64,000 nucleotides of DNA from VXNE01 sp965206615. GTDB taxonomy: Bacteria; Pseudomonadota; Gammaproteobacteria; Pseudomonadales; Azotimanducaceae. Each line of letters opens with the position of its first letter. Position 1 is the first letter of the stretch. The notes below the pieces were generated by a model. It had not been told where the DNA came from, did no database searches, and was given only the letters and a program-made list of their open reading frames with translations. The stretch covers positions 3,596,001 to 3,660,000 of the forward strand of contig CBDBKI010000005.1 of the NCBI GenBank assembly GCA_965206615.1. Reading direction: 5' to 3'. The translations under genes and the position numbers were made by a program. This document shows, in pieces, positions 60,069 to 64,000 of the stretch.

Positions 60069-63000
60069 TCAGGGCCGAAACTGCAGCGCGCGCGGGGCCA
60101 GCCGTGCCGGTTGCGAAACGATCCGGTAGGCCGTCTCCACCCACTCGCAGATCAACCGCCGCGTGTCGCGCGGGTCGACCATCTCCTCGATCTGGAACTT
60201 CGACAGGGGACCCACCGGGCCGCGGGCGCTCTCGATGCGCGCCATGAGTTCCGCCCGCAACGCCGCGGGATCCTCCGCCTCCGCAAGCTGTCGCTTGTAG
60301 GCCGCCTCGATGCCGCCCTCTGGCGGGATGCCGCCGACATCGGCCGCGGGCCAGGTCACCCGCACCCCCGGCCGCGACCGGGGCGTCGCGTAGTTGTTGC
60401 CGGCCACGCCGAAGCTGCGTCGCATGAGGACCGTGAAGATGGGCACGGAGACCTGTGCGAAGGCGACCATCCACTCCCCGCCGCGGCGGATGGTGCCGCT
60501 CGTTTCGTGCTCGAGCCCCACGGCGAAGCCCGGGTTGTCCACCAGGTTGAGGATCGGCAGGTGGAACAGATCGCACAGGTCCTGATGACGCGTCAGCTTC
60601 CTGCAGCCGTCCGCGGTAAGCGCGCCACCGTTGGCGTGCCGGCTGTCCGAGGCCAGGACACCCACGGGATGGCCGTTGAAGCGCGCGAAGCCCGTGATCT
60701 GGTCGGTGCCCCACAGCGGTCCGATCTCGAAGAACGAGCCGGTATCGGCCATCAGGGCGATGGCGCGGCGCATGTCGAACGTGGTGGTCCGCTTGCGGGG
60801 CACGAGCGTGAAGAGTTCCTCCTCGCGGCGGTCCGGTAGATCGTCCGCGTTCGGCGGCAGCACGGGCGGCGTCTCGTAGACGCTCGACGGCAGGTAGGCG
60901 AGGAAACGCCGCGCCATGGCCGCCGCCTCTGCCTCCGTCTCGGCCAGGTTGTCCACGGAACCGTTCCGACAGTGGATGTGCCAGCCACCGAGGTCTTCCT
61001 TCGTGATGTCGTAGCCCATGGCATGGGCCACCACCGGGGGACCCGCCACGAACAGCTGCGCGATGTCCCGCACCATCACAGAAAAGTGCCCGAGTACGGC
61101 CTTCGCCGCACCGATGCCAACCACGCTGCCGAGCAGCATGTTGACCACGGGGACGGTACAGAGCTGCTCGGCGTACATGGAACTGCCGAGGTGCCCGGGC
61201 AGGAACGATCCTCCTGTCCCGGCGACCCGTGGGCGCCCCGCCTTGATGGCGCCGCTGCTTTCCTTGGCCTGGCTGTCGCCCTCCTTGCGCTGTTCCGGCA
61301 CCATCGCGGCCACGCTGCCGCCCCCGGAGGAGCCGTCGAGCAGGCGCACCGAGGGAATGTGCATTTCCAGCGCCAGGCGGTCGAGGTAACCGCTCTTCGC
61401 GCCGATCGCTCCGTCCGCGTGGCCGCCCCGGGACGTGAAGTCGTCCGCACAGACGATGGTTGACCGTCCCTCGATGCTGCCCCAGCCGCCGACGTGGTTG
61501 GCCGGCGTGAACGCCGCGACCGCGCCCTCTTCGTCATAGGAAGCGAAGCCGGCGACGCTGCCGACCTCCCGGAAAGTACCAGCATCCAGGAGCAGGCCGA
61601 TCCGCTCCCGGCAGGTCAGCTTGCCGCGGCTGCGCTGGCGCACCACCCCGGGATCGTTCGAGTCTGGCGCGAAGCGCGCGAGCGCGAGGCGCCGCATGGC
61701 ATCGACGTCCTCGAGGACCGGCGCCCACGTTTCGCCCGTGGGCGGGGACGCCGCATCGACGCCTTCCGCAGGCGTGAGCACCGCGACCACCTGGCCGTCC
61801 GTCACCGCGTCGCCGGCAACGAGCGCCGGCATGGCCACAACGGTCCCGGCACAGGGCGCCGCGACCACTGTTTCCATCTTCATCGCGCTGATCACGAGTA
61901 CTGGCGCACCGGCCGCGACCACCTCGCCCGTCGCGCAAGGTGTCTCGACGACGGAGCCCGCCAGCGGGCAACGCACCGCTACCTGACCCGCCTCCACGGG
62001 CAGCGGCGGCAGTGCCGGCGTGACGACGGCAGCTGCCCTGGCGGCGCCCGGACCCTCCCCGGCAGCGACCCCCGCCTGTCGCTCAAGCAGCGCCACGGCA
62101 CTTCGGTTGGCGGGACTGGCCGGGGTGGCCAGGAGTGCCGGCTGTTCGGCGAGCAGCGACGTTCTCGCATCGCCGGATCGTACTGCCGGATCGTTCAGGA
62201 TCGCCTGCAGCTGCGCGACGTTGGTCGGCACCCCGGCGAGGTGGAACTCTTCGAGGGCCCTGCGCGTGCGATCCATCGCCGAGCCGAGGGACCCGTCCGA
62301 ACTGGACAGGCCCACGACCTTGGCGAGCAGCGGGTCGAACTGGGGCGGCGGGGCGTAACCCAGGTACCCGCAGGCATCGACCCGCACCCCGGCACCGGAC
62401 GGCTCCTTGTACGCGACCAGGGTGCCCGGCCCCTGCGCCACCACCCGCGCCTGTACGGCGTACCCCCATAGCGTTGCGAAGGCATCCTGGTCTGCCAGCC
62501 CGAGCGATGCGAGGGACGCACCCCCGGCCAGCAGGAACTGGGTCTCGACCAGATCGACTCCGGTGACCTGCTCCGTCACCGTATGTTCCACCTGAATGCG
62601 CGGATTGCATTCGATGAAGAAGTGCTCGCCCGTCTCCGGGACCACCAGGAACTCCATGGTGCCCGCATTGACGTAGTCCGCGGCGCTCGCGAGGGACACG
62701 GCATCGGCCAGGATCCGATCGCGCAGGGCATCGGCAAGCCCGGCGGCCGGAGCGGTCTCCAGTACCTTCTGATTGCGCAGTTGCACGGAGCAGTCCCGCT
62801 CGCGCAGATGCACCACGTTGCCGCCGGTGTCCGCGAGAATCTGCACCTCCACGTGTCGCGGCCGCGCCACCATCCGCTCCGCGAACACGGCGCCGTTGCC
62901 GAACGCCGCCTCGGCCTCGCTGCGGCACCTCGCGAACGCCTCCGCCATGCCCGCAGCGTCCTCGACGACGCGCATGCCACGTCCCCCGCCACCGGCCGCC

Positions 63001-63491
63001 GCTTTCAACATGACGGGATAGCCCAGGCCCCGGGCCACTTCCGCGGCCTCCTCCGGCGATGACAGCGGTCTGGAGCTTCCCGGTACGACGGGAATGTCGA
63101 GGGAACGGGCGAGGGAGCGCGCCAGGATCTTGTCCCCGAACAGGGCCAGTGCGGCCGGGCTCGGACCGACGAACGTCAGCCCCTCATGCGCGCAACGCTC
63201 CGCGAAGGCGGCATTTTCGGCGAGGAACCCGTAACCGGGATGCACGCAGTCGCAGCCCGTGTCGTGCGCCGCACGGATCAGCGCCTCCACGTCGAGATAG
63301 GCTGCGACCGGGTCGCCGCTTTTGTCGCCGCCGATCTCCCGCGCGTCGGTGGTCAGGCGGGTGTGCAGCGAGAGCGCATCCACGGACGCGTAGACCGCGA
63401 CGGACTCCATGCCGAGGCCGGCCGCGGCCTTGGCGATGCGAATGGCGATCTCGCCCCGGTTGGCGATGAGAACCCGTTTCAGCGACGACAC
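60069..63491 (-). CDS. Single-chain biotin-dependent acyl-CoA carboxylase
   Basis: A 1,140-aa multidomain enzyme carrying in order: biotin carboxylase (RVLIANRGEIAIRIAKAAAG, ATP-grasp loop AAAGGGGRGMRVV, HFFIECNPRIQVEHTVTEQ), a biotinyl carrier domain with the biotinylated Lys in ISAMKMETVV near residue 570, and a carboxyltransferase half (RSRGKLTCRERIGLLLDAGT, LDGSSGGGSVA, FFEIGPLWGTDQITGFARFN). This is the layout of long-chain acyl-CoA carboxylases, where all functions sit on one chain. The substrate (acetyl-, propionyl- or longer acyl-CoA) cannot be read. The GTG at 63491 follows AGGGGG; another GTG eight codons upstream is possible. Confidence 0.9.
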   Translation of the reverse strand: MSSLKRVLIANRGEIAIRIAKAAAGLGMESVAVYASVDALSLHTRLTTDAREIGGDKSGDPVAAYLDVEALIRAAHDTGCDCVHPGYGFLAENAAFAERCAHEGLTFVGPSPAALALFGDKILARSLARSLDIPVVPGSSRPLSSPEEAAEVARGLGYPVMLKAAAGGGGRGMRVVEDAAGMAEAFARCRSEAEAAFGNGAVFAERMVARPRHVEVQILADTGGNVVHLRERDCSVQLRNQKVLETAPAAGLADALRDRILADAVSLASAADYVNAGTMEFLVVPETGEHFFIECNPRIQVEHTVTEQVTGVDLVETQFLLAGGASLASLGLADQDAFATLWGYAVQARVVAQGPGTLVAYKEPSGAGVRVDACGYLGYAPPPQFDPLLAKVVGLSSSDGSLGSAMDRTRRALEEFHLAGVPTNVAQLQAILNDPAVRSGDARTSLLAEQPALLATPASPANRSAVALLERQAGVAAGEGPGAARAAAVVTPALPPLPVEAGQVAVRCPLAGSVVETPCATGEVVAAGAPVLVISAMKMETVVAAPCAGTVVAMPALVAGDAVTDGQVVAVLTPAEGVDAASPPTGETWAPVLEDVDAMRRLALARFAPDSNDPGVVRQRSRGKLTCRERIGLLLDAGTFREVGSVAGFASYDEEGAVAAFTPANHVGGWGSIEGRSTIVCADDFTSRGGHADGAIGAKSGYLDRLALEMHIPSVRLLDGSSGGGSVAAMVPEQRKEGDSQAKESSGAIKAGRPRVAGTGGSFLPGHLGSSMYAEQLCTVPVVNMLLGSVVGIGAAKAVLGHFSVMVRDIAQLFVAGPPVVAHAMGYDITKEDLGGWHIHCRNGSVDNLAETEAEAAAMARRFLAYLPSSVYETPPVLPPNADDLPDRREEELFTLVPRKRTTTFDMRRAIALMADTGSFFEIGPLWGTDQITGFARFNGHPVGVLASDSRHANGGALTADGCRKLTRHQDLCDLFHLPILNLVDNPGFAVGLEHETSGTIRRGGEWMVAFAQVSVPIFTVLMRRSFGVAGNNYATPRSRPGVRVTWPAADVGGIPPEGGIEAAYKRQLAEAEDPAALRAELMARIESARGPVGPLSKFQIEEMVDPRDTRRLICEWVETAYRIVSQPARLAPRALQFRP

Positions 63492-63613
63492 CGTACCCCC
63501 TGCAGAGCAATGCACATGCGCGCGGGAGACTGACGGACGCTCGCGACATTGTCCAGCCGGCTGGAGGGCGTAGTCGCACCGCGAAGCGAGTCTGGGGCAG
63601 GCCCCGGGACGCC

Positions 63614-64000
63614 TCAGTGCACGCAGCCCCGCGCCGAGGCTTCGATCACGGTCTCGACGACGCCGTCGCGGATGCCGAGGAAACGGTCCCAGCGGTTGAC
63701 GGTGACGTCCTGTTGATGGGTGAGCAGAAAGAAGGGGTCGCCGGGACCGAGCGAGAGGTCCCGGTCGCCGGACAGGACGACTCCATGGTGATCGATCCCG
63801 GTCACCCGTACCCCGTCGAGACCCTCGAGCGTCGGCCGGCCGTTGGGCGCGCCGATGGCGTCGATGGGCACGTCGCCGATCGCCGTACGCGCATCGGGAC
63901 GCGCGACCACGCGCCCCATGACACGCACCGCGAAGCGGAACTCGCGCATGTAGGCGTAGGGCACTTCCATGCAGACGTAGGTGCCCCCTTCGATCTCCGT
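63614..64000 (-). CDS. D-threonine aldolase-like PLP enzyme, C-terminal part
   Basis: Only the C-terminal 128 residues lie in the window and the frame stays open to its edge. The sequence fits the beta-barrel C-terminal domain of D-threonine aldolase / D-serine dehydratase-like proteins, with an EHG-like segment (GIDHHGVVLSGD), GPGDPFFLLTHQQDVTVNRW carrying the metal-binding His, and DGVVETVIEASARG. The PLP-binding barrel must lie beyond 64,000. Same strand as the carboxylase gene, 122 bp upstream of it. Confidence 0.6.
   Translation of the reverse strand, partial: TEIEGGTYVCMEVPYAYMREFRFAVRVMGRVVARPDARTAIGDVPIDAIGAPNGRPTLEGLDGVRVTGIDHHGVVLSGDRDLSLGPGDPFFLLTHQQDVTVNRWDRFLGIRDGVVETVIEASARGCVH

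Overview
The window reads as a chromosome segment of a GC-rich gammaproteobacterium. Evidence: lysC, csrA and tRNA-Ser(GCT) beside alaS-recX-recA, mutS-fdxA, pyrG-kdsA-eno-ftsB-truD, and skp-lpxD-fabZ-lpxA / lpxB-rnhB-dnaE, all Gram-negative and in gammaproteobacterial order. The genus cannot be read from sequence alone; the amount of insertion-sequence debris and broken accessory genes would fit an uncultured or host-associated lineage.

Region 1 (1-27,216) is accessory DNA that stops at the 3' end of tRNA-Ser(GCT). It holds a PhyH-type dioxygenase, a full TonB-dependent receptor and two receptor remnants, an ISKra4 fragment joined to a truncated tyrosine recombinase, a halohydrin-dehalogenase-like gene broken by two frameshifts, an MFS transporter, a pair of overlapping tyrosine recombinases (second one broken), IS66/IS91/IS21 remnants, and a lower-GC patch with a FAD oxidoreductase, a ferritin-like protein and an SDR. 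From 17.7 to 27.1 kb lies the most unusual block: an IS-interrupted AbiTii-type gene, a 565-aa protein of unknown function with a diverged, broken paralogue, a zinc-ribbon/DDE-like protein with two frameshifts, and a divergent AAA ATPase. A 24-bp direct repeat that includes the last 10 nt of the tRNA flanks the ATPase segment and looks like an attachment site.

Region 2 (27,217-52,883) is core genome, almost all on the minus strand: csrA, lysC, alaS, recX, recA (LexA box, odd Ser/Gly-rich N-terminus), then mutS and fdxA on the plus strand, then nlpD-like, DUF368, truD, ftsB, eno, kdsA, pyrG, an HTTM-DCC membrane protein, tilS, dnaE, rnhB, lpxB. Most neighbouring genes from lpxB to the DUF368 gene overlap by ATGA/GTGA, so they look like one or two translationally coupled operons. 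rpoS, surE, pcm and ispD/ispF, usual members of this neighbourhood, are absent here.

Region 3 (52,884-56,938) splits the usual lpxA-lpxB junction. It carries a broken HUH (Y1) transposase, an acyl-CoA synthetase fragment, an XRE-type regulator and a divergent two-gene unit separated by three near-identical palindromic operators.

Region 4 (56,939-64,000) is the envelope operon skp-lpxD-fabZ-lpxA, then a single-chain biotin-dependent acyl-CoA carboxylase and the C-terminal part of a D-threonine-aldolase-like enzyme that leaves the window.
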